A stretch of DNA of 64,000 bases from Casuarina equisetifolia (taxonomy: Eukaryota; Streptophyta; Magnoliopsida; Fagales; Casuarinaceae), in the NCBI GenBank assembly GCA_028551475.1, contig CM052360.1, forward strand, positions 8,048,501-8,112,500, given 5' to 3'. A program made the position numbers and the translations under genes. Shown here in pieces: positions 37,530-48,307 of the stretch. The notes under the pieces were generated by a model. It made no database searches and was not told the DNA's origin. It worked only from the letters and a program-made list of their open reading frames with translations. Position 1 is the first letter of the stretch; the number at the start of each line of letters is the position of its first letter.

Positions 37530-40500
37530 GTAACATGTATGCTTTCCTACGGTGCATTGCATCAGTGTTATTTAATAATCATGGATGGCACAAACATAAC
37601 CAACAGTCAATAAACAATGCATATAAAAGAAAAGTCAGATCCGTCTCATACAATATGAGTTAAAACATTTTATTATTATGGTGTACGCACCGAAACTTCA
37701 CCCATCAAAGGGGACTCACTGTGGTTAATCAACAAGGAATTCCGTGGTCTATAAGCACTTTTAAAAATATAAAAACAAGCATAATGCTACCACTTGGTCT
37801 AAAACAAATATTCCATGCTAAAAGAGATTATTAAAGCTATTACATTATTACCAAAAAGTCAAAGAAAGATGGAGATGCAGTCACCTGGAAGGAGGGCGCT
37901 CCAACTTTGCAACAAATCTGCCACTGTATTTTAATGCATATCTATGATTTTTTACTAGACAAGACGATGAGTCAGTGGATTCATGTACTGCTCTCTATAA
38001 AAGCTATCATATTATATACAGCTACTAGATAAAAATTAAGGTTGTGGGTGCCCAATCCCATCTACAACGCTCAAAATATATATATATAAAGTGAAGAGAT
38101 CTGTAGAAATTTGATTGATCAGCTCTTGATGAAGCTTTTTTGTAATTATCCCTTCAGCCACACTCAAATTAAAAAAGAAAAGCCTAGACATGTCTATCTT
38201 GACCATGTTTGAGAATGCTCTTAGAATAGTAAAGGAGGTGGCTGATTAACGAAGGAATATAAGAAGTGGGCAATGATGTCACCATATATACTAATAAGGG
38301 TCTTCGACGAGATCTGGGCATATCTTCTTAGAGCAGGCAAAGCCTATATTTTATGCCCATAAAGCATTTGTTTTTCAGGTGTATCAAGTCATCAACTAGT
38401 CTTATTGTATAAAGAAGCAAAGAATTTGCGATGGACAGTTGTTCTGATTGGACCCCACCTTTTGTGGCTTTGGAGACAGGTAAAAAACTATTGGATTGTG
38501 TTGTTATTCCATTGTCTCTAACCAAATCTTCAAATGGTGGACTTCTTCCACCAATAGATCTCTCATGCTAATCAATTCCCACTCCTTTTCTAGCTTTTCC
38601 AGGGTATTCAAATTAACTTTCTTTCCTCGAAGCAAGAATTCCAAGGCGGCATGCTGTCATCAGGCATTTCATTATCCTGACATGTGGAATAACATGAGCC
38701 CATAAGAAAGGGATCAAGATTGGACTAATTATGGTTGCCAGGAGGGTTGGTTGGCTGCTTGATTGATTTATGCTCATTTCATTTCATTCGTCCACCAACA
38801 CAGGGTCGGACAGTGGTGCCTACCATCTTGATCCCAAAAGCCCAAATCTCTGTTCCCATCCAATCTTCCGACCTCTTCTTCTCCCCGAAAATTCTACTAG
38901 AATTTTATAACGTTTTATGGGACTACGGAGAGCGCGGAATTTGACTGTTGAACAAGGTATTGACAATAATATATTAATGTACTTGTGAAGGAGAAGTCCA
39001 GAATTCCAGAAGTTGAAGGCATGGGTGGGTCATCATGGTATTCCAGTTCCAAGCATGATTTGAATTCCACAAACACAGCCACAGTTAAATGCATACTCAG
39101 CATAGATTTAATTTGGCTCCTTAGAGACGAGAATATCGATCGGCATTCCCTTGCTACCTTTCTTTAGTTGATTGTTGTAGAAGGCAGAAATCATAAAGAG
39201 TACAAGGAACTCCACCCAAGAAGTCGTGGGAAGGCTTGTCCTGATAGTAGAGGGCATATTTGTTGCTTTCTGTAGAAGGTTTCGCCTTGAAATGTTAAGA
39301 TAATCTGACGGCAGAACCAACTTCATGCATATAACCTTTACTACATACACGGAAAGCTGCCATTCTCGTCCTGCTTCGTTTTTAAGGATTTGGTCTTGGG
39401 TCTATTTTCTCGAATATAAAAAAAAAACAAAATAAACTCATGTATCATTCATTCATTACCATTTGAAAATATGAGAGTAGTTTACGTGACAAAGTTTACC
39501 TCCTCATCTTCTTAATGGTGATGCAACGACTATCACACGTTGTTTAGGTGAGGAAAAAAACAGTGAGTGGGGAGATTATCCTCAACGATGCCCCAATCAT
39601 GTCGCGGTGGTGAGTGTCGAAGGCACTTTGAAAGTTCATATTGGTAGTGGGACAGTGTACAGAAAACATGCCACCCGTCAACCATCATATGCCTAAGAAA
39701 ATTGGAAAGCAATAACGGGAGGAAAACACCAGCCGAAAAAGGATCAACAATACAGGAAAAACAATGATAAAATCCAATATAACCAAGATAAAGTTGTAGT
39801 GCAATATTGACCAAACGAAATTCATACTGCCCAGTTTTGTAGAAAGAAGAGGCTCAAAGAATAAAGGAGTAAGCTCGCTTTGCAAATACCAATCACAGCT
39901 CATATTAGTGAGAAAATTCCTTCATTAGGGAGCCCAACCTAGACTTGTGGAATCCAAATTGATACGGAATTCTGTTAGCAACTGCAATAATAGAGTGCCA
40001 CTTTTATGATGCAACAGTAGAAAGTTTTACATTCTCAGAAGATGTGTTCAGTAAAGGGGGCACTCGTGCTGCCGCCTTTCTTGTCCTACTTCTTTGCGGC
40101 TACCTTTCGGGGCCTTTGCACAAATCACAAGGTAAAGCTGGAGGGTAGAAGTGTTATCAAAGCTCGGGTGAAAAACAAAGACTTTGATATGAATAAACAA
40201 GACAAAAAGGTTGTTCGCAAACCCTAGTTTGGTCAGCATTAAGTGAAGTTCTTAGGAAAAAAAAGAAAAGGCACTCAACGTTTCCATCATGGCATCCACA
40301 GAGCAAGGATCTGGTATGTCTGCAATCCCAAGGTAGATGTAGACCTGGAGGAGCTCAGGCAACCTTAACCTAACGCGGCATATTGCTCTCTTCGCCAAAA
40401 CACTCTGTTTCGTTAGCCGTCATATACTATCTGGTGGCATCTTTGCAATAATCTTTTCGCAAATTAGGTCTATACTGGAAGTCGTAAACTTCGTAGGAAG

Positions 40501-43020
40501 ATGTACTAAGCCACCAAGACTATCTTTGATCTCGGAGTGGTGACCTTTTGAGATATCAAGATGATAAAGACGCCCCTACAGGAAGCCAATGGGACCCCAT
40601 TAGAAAAGGCATTATCAAGTTTTTTTTTTTTTTTTCTTTCTCTTAAAGATCAAACTACAAGAGGCTTAGAAATGTCAATTACAAGTTCAACCAATAAGAA
40701 ACAACCCCGACATCAAATGAAGATAGGGATGACTCCATTTTTTTTTTCTCTTCTTTTGTGGGTAAGTAAGATAGGGATGGCTTTTACAAAAGTGAACAAG
40801 ATGCATCGGTTTTTATTTTTTATTTTTTATTTTTATTTATAGTCGTTCAAAGTTGTTTCTCCCAAAAAAAGATGTTCAATCGTAAAATAGAAGATGACCA
40901 TCTCTTGGACGGTTTCGTACGGGATACTAAGGATTATTATCTTTCTTTATAGGAGCAATTTGACATTGTTTAGTTGTCCAAAGAGAGGAACAGTCAGTCA
41001 TCCATCTATGACCTTATATTTATTACATTGTTTAGTTGTTCATTTTTTTTTAAGATAGATTTGCAATTAGTTGTTTTGTCACATGTGAATACATTATTAA
41101 TTTGGCATGTATAAATGGTCAAGTAACACTTATTCTATTAGATATGCGAGGAAAAAAAAACATTTTTACACAATAAGTGAATTTGGACAAGATGTTGGAA
41201 TTGAGCATGAGGCAACTTGTTAAGACGGACATCAAATATTTATATTAATAAATGTTGCAAGACTTTTTGGTTACTTAAGAGATAATAGAATAACTTCAAA
41301 GTTACTTAAAGCCCTTCTTCAAAGAAAAAAGTTCATGATAAAGAACTAAGAGTGAGGTGTATTTACTTTTGAAAAATAAAGTTTGTCTTGCTTTAGGGCC
41401 ATGGCCTTCAGATTAAGCGAGTTCTTGAGATCTTTTGACTAAAAGTCCCGATCCACTTTGGACAAGATGCTAATCCAAACAACAAAACTCATGTACAAGA
41501 ATCACAGGTGCACGAAGTTAACAGTGTGCCCAGTGAACCACGGAGCCACGTTATTTGGAAAAAGACAACCACTTGTATGAGCAAACTAATGATTCTGCAT
41601 TAGTCCTAGGTTAACCAAACCCAGAACCCAAAATCAATGTTGGGAGACAGGATACCTACGTCCATTGAACGATAATCACGGGAACAAACTTAAAACAGTG
41701 ATTGGCTGCTTAGAAACAACGTAATTGTTTAGCAAGTTTTCCTCGTGGGCTGCTGATGAGCTACGTGCTCCTCTTCATTGGCCCTCCCCCTATAAACAAT
41801 TGATTGAGTTGTTTACCACCTATGGACATTTGATGCAACCCAACTTCCTCGTTTTCTTACGTGTCACAGCCTTCTATAGTGCTGGGTAAGTTCTATTTCT
41901 GGCCTAAATTTGATTCTTTTTTAATATTTTAAAATTAAAAGTATGTGTTCCTACAAGTTGTTTAAAGGTTAATTAACTGGAAGAGGATAGAAAGGCTATA
42001 GCCGTCTCATTCACTCGCCGTCGGAATCGACATAATGCAGGCCGCCATTTGAGGTGGTTTCAGAGTATGTCGACGACACGCCTTCACACACACAATTATG
42101 GAATCGTTTTTGCCAACAGCAAGCTCCCGGTTTGGGACCAAACCTTCAACGATGAGCTGCCCGGTATTCCAATTTACGACGCACCATTTTCCCTCCAAGT
42201 ATAGGATGTGTGCTTTCCTGCGACTGGACTTGGTTGACTGACCAACAGCTAAGACAATCAAACTCACACCTATAATCGACCCCGCGAGACACAAGACCAA
42301 AAATATAAAAAAAGGACTAAAAAGTTTTCTGCTTCCAGATCAGTTCACAACTACTAGCCCAATCAGATTCGGCGACTTTGTTACGAATTCAAGCTTGAAC
42401 CTGAAGTTTTGGGAGATAAATACTCAATCGACTTCAAGACATGACAAACGCGGGTATCGATCAAATGATAACGACCGCTGGGCTCCCCGGTTGGCCTTTT
42501 GACGCAGATGTAACACTTTTTCGACGATACATTTACTGGAAAGGGGGGATTCTTCTGGCAGAGTTGGTTTTAGTTCAACTTTATTCTACACCGATAAGGT
42601 TTTCAATCGATTACCCGATAGTCGTAGGACTACTAATTATCCACGAGGACATTACATGAGTGCGCATCTCCTGTCAAAAGCAAAAGATTTGTTGCTGAAT
42701 GGATGTGTTTTGCTACACAGCCAATCTCCTCTCCAAAACATTTGATGATCCCAGCATGATAAGATTTCATTAATAGAACTGACCTAGCAGCATGGTCATT
42801 AAGAATTGGAAACAAAAATATCTATATCCCCAATTTCTCACCAAGATCGATATATAACAGCTAACATTGTTCTAGGAATGCAAAAATGTGAGCTGATTCA
42901 CAGACCAATTTCAAACCAACTTTGAGTACTACACAACATTCATTACATGAAAAATATACCTGATAACTCCTCCCCATCACAAAAATGGAGGAATCCGACT
43001 GATGTTGCTTCAAATTGTAA
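37530..43020. other. Intergenic, no gene recognised
   Basis: Several frames of 60-100 codons occur, but none shows a domain I can name. The block at about 39.0-40.56 kb keeps moderately open minus-strand frames and may be an eroded gene or retroelement. A T-run at about 40620-40635 could be the poly-A end of a minus-strand LINE relic. A 97-codon minus frame at 42007-42300 starts with a hydrophobic segment (VLCLAGSIIGVSLIVLAVG), but it lacks neighbours or a recognised family. Upstream of 37530 lies the promoter of the zinc-finger gene. Confidence 0.4.
42007..42300 (-). CDS. Unrecognised 97-codon frame, membrane-like start
   Basis: The frame begins with a strongly hydrophobic segment of about 20 residues followed by a basic stretch (STKSSRRKAH). 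This would fit a signal anchor or signal peptide. The remainder is mixed, with no repeat or motif I know. There is no clear TATA box or splice evidence. It may be a chance frame or an exon relic. Confidence 0.15.
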   Translation of the reverse strand: MVLCLAGSIIGVSLIVLAVGQSTKSSRRKAHILYLEGKWCVVNWNTGQLIVEGLVPNRELAVGKNDSIIVCVKACRRHTLKPPQMAACIMSIPTASE

Positions 43021-43023
43021 CTA

Positions 43024-46000
43024 TCATGGTTGCCGCTTCGGTCGAGGCGCAAGAGCAAGAAGAATCTTTTTTCTAGGCCCCTGCAATTCAAACAATCTCT
43101 ATATGGAACATGGAAACAGAATGTGATTGACTATGACTAAAGAAACAACTCATTCAATGACAAAAACAAACATAGAGCGAGAGAAGAATGCCAGTCAGCC
43201 AGTTACTTGTATACTTCTTCCATTTTACCGAGCTACAACATAAAAGCGGCATAGAAAGCGACTGAAGAAGACTAACAAAGAAAATTATATTACTTCGTCG
43301 TTCACTGATAGGACTTGGCTTCATTAGTTTTGTATGTTCTGGAACCTTTCCTAATGTTCCCAAAACTGATTCAAGTTGACTAACGCACAGAGATCCACAC
43401 AATATAAACTTTAGAACGATATAATAAGAAGTTCTTTGGGAAAGACACCAGAGCATCTACAAAATATTAATATTGAAGAATTACTTTTATTGCCCGAAAA
43501 AAAAAAAACACATCTGACTCAATCTTCGTGACATCAAGTCCTTTGGAATCTAAGGCTACGCAATCATACATGAAGTTTTCACTTTATATTCACTTCTTGA
43601 CAACTGGTCATCTCTAGCATGGTTTGCAGACTGGTAGTATACTCAGCATTTAAAAGGATGAGACCTCACAGCCTATCAGCAAACTTATCTGATTTTGATT
43701 TAGGTTTCTCTTGTTTCTCGGTACAGACTGACTATTGACATTTGCAACAGCAGAATGCCATACATTTATCTCAAACTTCATTAAAAATCTAAGAATCTCA
43801 AAAGCAGAGATTCCAGGTTAATTTACACCGCATAAGCATGAAACAGAAGCTAAATATTATCAAAATGCAAAGAAGAAAGAAGTACCATAGGGATTCCCAG
43901 TTCTTTCAGGTCATTTTCTCCCATCTGCTTCAATGCAGCCATATCCACCTAATATTAATAACTTTATCAGTATCAGCTGAATGAAAAGGAAGCTAGTAAA
44001 CAAGTCTCTCATTTAAAGCAAAATATTAAAGACCAAAAAAATCAATTCAAAGTTTCAATTAGTCATTTCTGAATCCAACCGAATTTAATTCCAGACCAAC
44101 CTATGGTTGAATCCTCAAGTACACAAATCATAGAACCAATTAATCTCACCCGTATAGACAGATCAACATACAACATAAACAAAAAACTACACATGCGGAT
44201 AAACATTACAGATGTCTAGGCAGTCTGCCAAACATTTTTTGTGAATAACATTTCATGCTTGATTAATCGTTGTATCCACTCACAACATTGCATAGAAACA
44301 GAGAACATCTCATTCATAGGCCTTTCCATGTGCCATGATGCATTCTGGATATGTGTAAAAACAATTCAGTACCATACTGTGACTTCTTAGTTCCATTTTA
44401 AAAAAATAAAAAATAAAACCCCCAAACAATGTCTCAATTCCTCATAACAGCAATTTACAAACGAATGGTTTCTCTATAGTCAACAAACAGGAAAAGAGTC
44501 CATATACGAGGATTGTTTTGGGCTAACTAACTTATGCTGTAACTCTAATTACAATTTGTAGCATCAAGTGTCCAATTTTTTAAGTGTCAACTAAAGTAAT
44601 TCTCCATTTGCACCAGGGTTTGCAGCTGATGGATTTAGGTAACTAAACTCTCTGAAAGAAACGCCGTAATCAGGATAAGGAGACAATATGAATACAATCA
44701 CTCTAAATTTCCTAGCATTGAAAATCCTTGGATTTGAACTGCAATGGGCTATTAAATCAGTCATTCCATTCTGCTCACAGTAACAGGCTTTGGAATGAAG
44801 CAGTATCTGCTTTCTATGCAATAGTAACAACATTTGAACCAAGAAAAGGACAATCAAAAGGTAAATCCCTTTCTCATTCATAGATAACACCCCAGGTCTT
44901 ACAACATTTTGAAGAGTTCTTGTGCATAATTTAAAAAATTGGAAAGATTTGCCAAGTGTACAGAGATCGATAATATACTTCCTCAGCCTTGAAGAGAATT
45001 GCATATTTTCCCAATCCCAGGGACTGAAGCAAACCATCGACGGTTCTTTGTTCATCACCCTGCATAATAAACCACCAATAACAATGTTCAGAATGCAAGA
45101 AAACTGATGATTTTGAAAAGAAATAGAAAAGTACATATTTCAAAAAAGTTATCCAGAAAGTATCAGTGATATTTCATCTAGGAAATTGGGGAGTCGATGA
45201 AGTTCAGATATATAAGATTCCGTGATCCAAAAAGCAAAGATAAGTTGCATTACTGTGTATGGAGTTTTTTGTACGATGCCTGCTGGTGGAGGAAGTTGCC
45301 CAAGAGGAGGTGGCGCATGCTTTGCAGGCACTGGAGGTATTGCAGGTTTCGGCACAAAATTTGTACTCATAGGTCCCGAAGTATCAAAAACATCTTTTCT
45401 CAGGTATGGCACTGGTCTTATGTCATCACGCGTCCTGTTCAATGGCCTTCCATGGAGTTCTTCCACGTTCCTAGGTGGTGAGAGACCCCTAGAAGTACCT
45501 ATACGTAGAACTCTTTCAGGAGACCTTCGTCTCAAATGATCCAAAGTCCATGTAGAATAAGGACTTCTCATTGAGTCCATAACAGGCAAATCATCTGCAC
45601 TTCTTGCAGAAGGAATTCTCCCCAAGAATCCCGTGTCTTTTGGTTGCAGCAGGCTACGCCTTGAATCAACATTACTTGATGGGGGCCTAACTGCCTTGGA
45701 CAACTTCTCGCGTAGGTCAACACGCTTCTGATCATCATTGCTTTGAGGTCGTCTACTTTTTTGCATGAGTTTAAATCGAAGGTCTTCTCTACCGATGTGC
45801 ACATCTTATTTTTAAATGGAAGTGTCATTAGTAATTGGAAATCTAATACAGAGCAACAGAAATGCCATGAGATCGCTTCAGAGTAAACTTACTACCATAA
45901 GAACCATTAGCACTTGAACTCGACATACTCATATCTCCTCTCCGTCTGCAAAGGGCAATCATAAACATAAGTCTTATGCAAGAAATTTGATTTAGCAAAT

Positions 46001-46875
46001 AAGGTCAAAAGCACCTTGCAAAAAACCTCAAGTATAAAAAATCGCAATAAACTTCTCCAGCTCTATCACTCCAGTCAAATGACTTCACAATGCATAAGTG
46101 TCCAAGCAAATTGTGTGATTGTTGAAAAAAGTTCCATCATGACGATAAACCGTAACCTAAAAGACTAGCAGAAAAGAGAAGCATCACCAGAATGGAAGGA
46201 AAGAAAGAAAGAAAGCAAGACCCACCGTTTATTGTCCAGTTTGTTTCCATGTAACATAGAACTATCTACATTACTTCCTAATCTATCTCTAACGGACCGC
46301 TTAGTCCCAGCCCCAGGTAGATAATCAGCATATGAAACATCCGATACTTGGCCAGCCCTCTTTACTACCTGTAAGATGATGGGTAGAAGTCAATGCCTTT
46401 ATAGAAGCACACTATAAACTTAATATCATATTCTCGAGCTTCAGGAAAACAGAACCTTCCAACTTGGTTACTCATTACTGAAATTATTCACAATAAAAAT
46501 AACTTTCTCCCGCTCTATGATGTTTTAATTCCGCAACAGGACAAAAAAATGGATCGAAAACAAGCGCGAACAACATAGAACTGATGTGAAATGGGTCATT
46601 TTTTTTTTTTCATTTTCCCGAAAACCAAACGGACCAAACGGATAGAGAGTGATTTCTCCCTTCAACTAAAATTTTGAAACAGAAATTAACAAAAAGAATC
46701 AGGAAAAAATTCGGACGAGAGAGTAAAGTAAACGACTTGTCCCGCTACTAAATTTTAATAAAGAAAAAAAAAAGGAACAAAACCCTAAATAAGCAGAAAA
46801 AAAGCTGGTTAAGAGATTAAATACCTGACCACTTCGTCCAAGCGTAATGGTGACTCGCTCCGAAGCTTCAGCCAT
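43024..46875 (-). CDS. SAM-domain protein
   Basis: Seven exons: 46875-46825, 46368-46226, about 45945-45897, about 45804-45254, 45059-44979, 43948-43886 and 43080-43024, about 330 aa in total; the joint between exons 3 and 4 is the least certain. The N-terminus (MAEASERVTITLGRSGQVVK) is conserved in a plant family of SAM proteins. A basic, Arg/Ser-rich middle region (GREDLRFKLMQKSRR, RRSPERVLRIGTSRGLSPPR) leads into a Pro-rich segment (PPVPAKHAPPPLGQLPPP). The last three exons encode a sterile alpha motif domain (TVDGLLQSLGLGKYAILFKA, ending KELGIPMGPRKKILLALAP). SAM domains mediate protein-protein or RNA contacts; the family's role is not established. Exon 6 and exon 7 are separated by about 800 bp and exon 5 and exon 6 by about 1 kb. 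Confidence 0.9.
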
Positions 46876-46978
46876 ATTGCAAAACCGAAACCCTAGTTAA
46901 ACGATCAGGCAAGCTGGCTCCTACCACTTACACAATTAAACAGTACGCGAAGCATCACCGTCCTTGACCGAACAACAA

Positions 46979-46987
46979 AAACCCTAA
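46979..46987 (+). promoter_or_regulatory. Telo-box near SAM gene start
   Basis: AAACCCTAA lies about 105 bp upstream of the SAM-gene start. A second copy is at 46780-46788 in its first intron. Telo-boxes are common near the starts of growth-related plant genes and recruit TRB-type factors. Confidence 0.45.
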
Positions 46988-47299
46988 CCCCATTGCAAAG
47001 ACTCCCTCGCAGAATCGGCAGATTCACCAGTCCTTTTTCTACCTCTCGAGAAAACGAAAATGGTTTTGAGAGCCAAAACACTTCCGAGTCGAAAGCACGA
47101 GCAAAGAGACAGAGAGACACGTAATTTGGTTTTGGGTGGAAAAGAGAACAGGAAGAGCTCCAGGGACTCACCGTCTCTCGTGGCAGGATGGATCTGATCA
47201 GATTGAATAGGAAACGTCCGATTCTTGGATAGCCCCACAGTTTGTTTGAAATTAAACTGAAACTGAAAATGAAAATTTGTTTTCTAGTGACGGGTATGT

Positions 47300-48150
47300 C
47301 CATGGCTGGGCTCGGCCAGATTAAATACACACGTCATTCGAGTCGCCCATTGGGCTTCTAGAGTAGACGAACCCAACAAGGAAAGGGCCTTTGGATGGAA
47401 GCTGGTTATTCTAGTACAACATTGTTGGTGTGGGTTCAGAGGATGGTGAAACGCACAGGATGTCTTCCACAACTCTAGCCAGAAGAAGAAGCTCTGGTAC
47501 AAAACGCGTTTTCTTTGTGCAGGTTCCAACGAGGAAACTTTAGTTCAAAGTTCATCAACTCCATAATTCAATCCAACGACAGGGACATTGGAGAGAACTG
47601 CGTGGTTTTACAAGATGTACATTCAGGCTTTTAACAACTATCCTTAGTTACTCCACACTGTTGCCCACGTTGTAGGAAAAGTTGATGCTTGGCTTCTTCA
47701 AAAGGACCTTGCATTTGGAGTGCATTATTAAAGAAATTAAGATCATTATTTCAATTACAGCCAAACTTCAGTTAGAAGAGTTAAGTTAAGGAAAAGAGAG
47801 TTTATTGTTTATGCATTGGGCACGCTCGTTTATCTGATTGGCATACGTGGAAATCTGGAAACAGATTGATGATCTAAGTCTGATTGCATAGAAAGGGCAT
47901 TAGAATAATCTATTTTCATTATGGAGGTGGAAAACTTTGAAACATGTAAATGTGAGTATAAAATTGTTAAATCTTATGTTAGATTAAATTGTGAAAACAT
48001 CCTAAATATAAATAATTATTAAAACATAATTGAAATCAAATTTATGAATTAAAATTCTGAATTAAGGCACGTTCTAACATGTTATATATGGTTTGAAGAT
48101 TTGATATCTTGTCATGTTAACATATATTTAGCTGCCAACAACTTCCCAAG
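47300..48150. other. Intergenic, no gene recognised
   Basis: The first part probably contains the 5' UTR and promoter of the SAM gene. The rest has no frame or motif that I can interpret. Confidence 0.45.
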
Positions 48151-48307
48151 GACATGCATTGTTAGGGGTGGGGCCCTAGTTTAGTAGTGTTCTTTGAGTC
48201 AAATCTTGATTTACAAGTCCACCAATTATGAATTCAAGTTCCTTTTCCTTCCTTGCTAGGTGTGTATTATTAAAAAAAAAAAAAAAAAAAAAGAGACATG
48301 CATTGTT
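48151..48307 (+). mobile_element. tRNA-derived SINE with target duplication
   Basis: The 13-bp direct repeat GACATGCATTGTT occurs at 48151-48163 and again at 48295-48307. It flanks a body of about 130 bp that ends in a run of about 20 A. Inside, TAGTTTAGTAGT (48177-48188) fits the pol III A box in 11 of 12 positions, and ATTCAAGTT (48232-48240) fits the B box in 7 of 9, with tRNA-like spacing. Body length, poly-A tail, promoter boxes and target duplication together define a SINE. The family was not identified. The perfect duplication and intact A tail suggest a fairly recent insertion. Confidence 0.85.

Noticed and set aside
44591-45136. 181-codon minus frame
   Set aside because: It lies mostly in the intron between exons 5 and 6 of the SAM gene. 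The SAM-domain reading in exon 5 uses a different frame, and the rest has no motif.
45197-45539. Plus-strand frames of 94 and 105 codons
   Set aside because: They are antisense shadows of exon 4 of the SAM-domain gene; the Pro/Arg-rich coding leaves the opposite strand open.
46905-47330. 141-codon open frame on minus just upstream of the SAM gene
   Set aside because: It overlaps the expected 5' UTR and promoter of the SAM gene, has no domain, overlaps an 84-codon frame in another phase, and reads like chance openness of pyrimidine-rich leader DNA.
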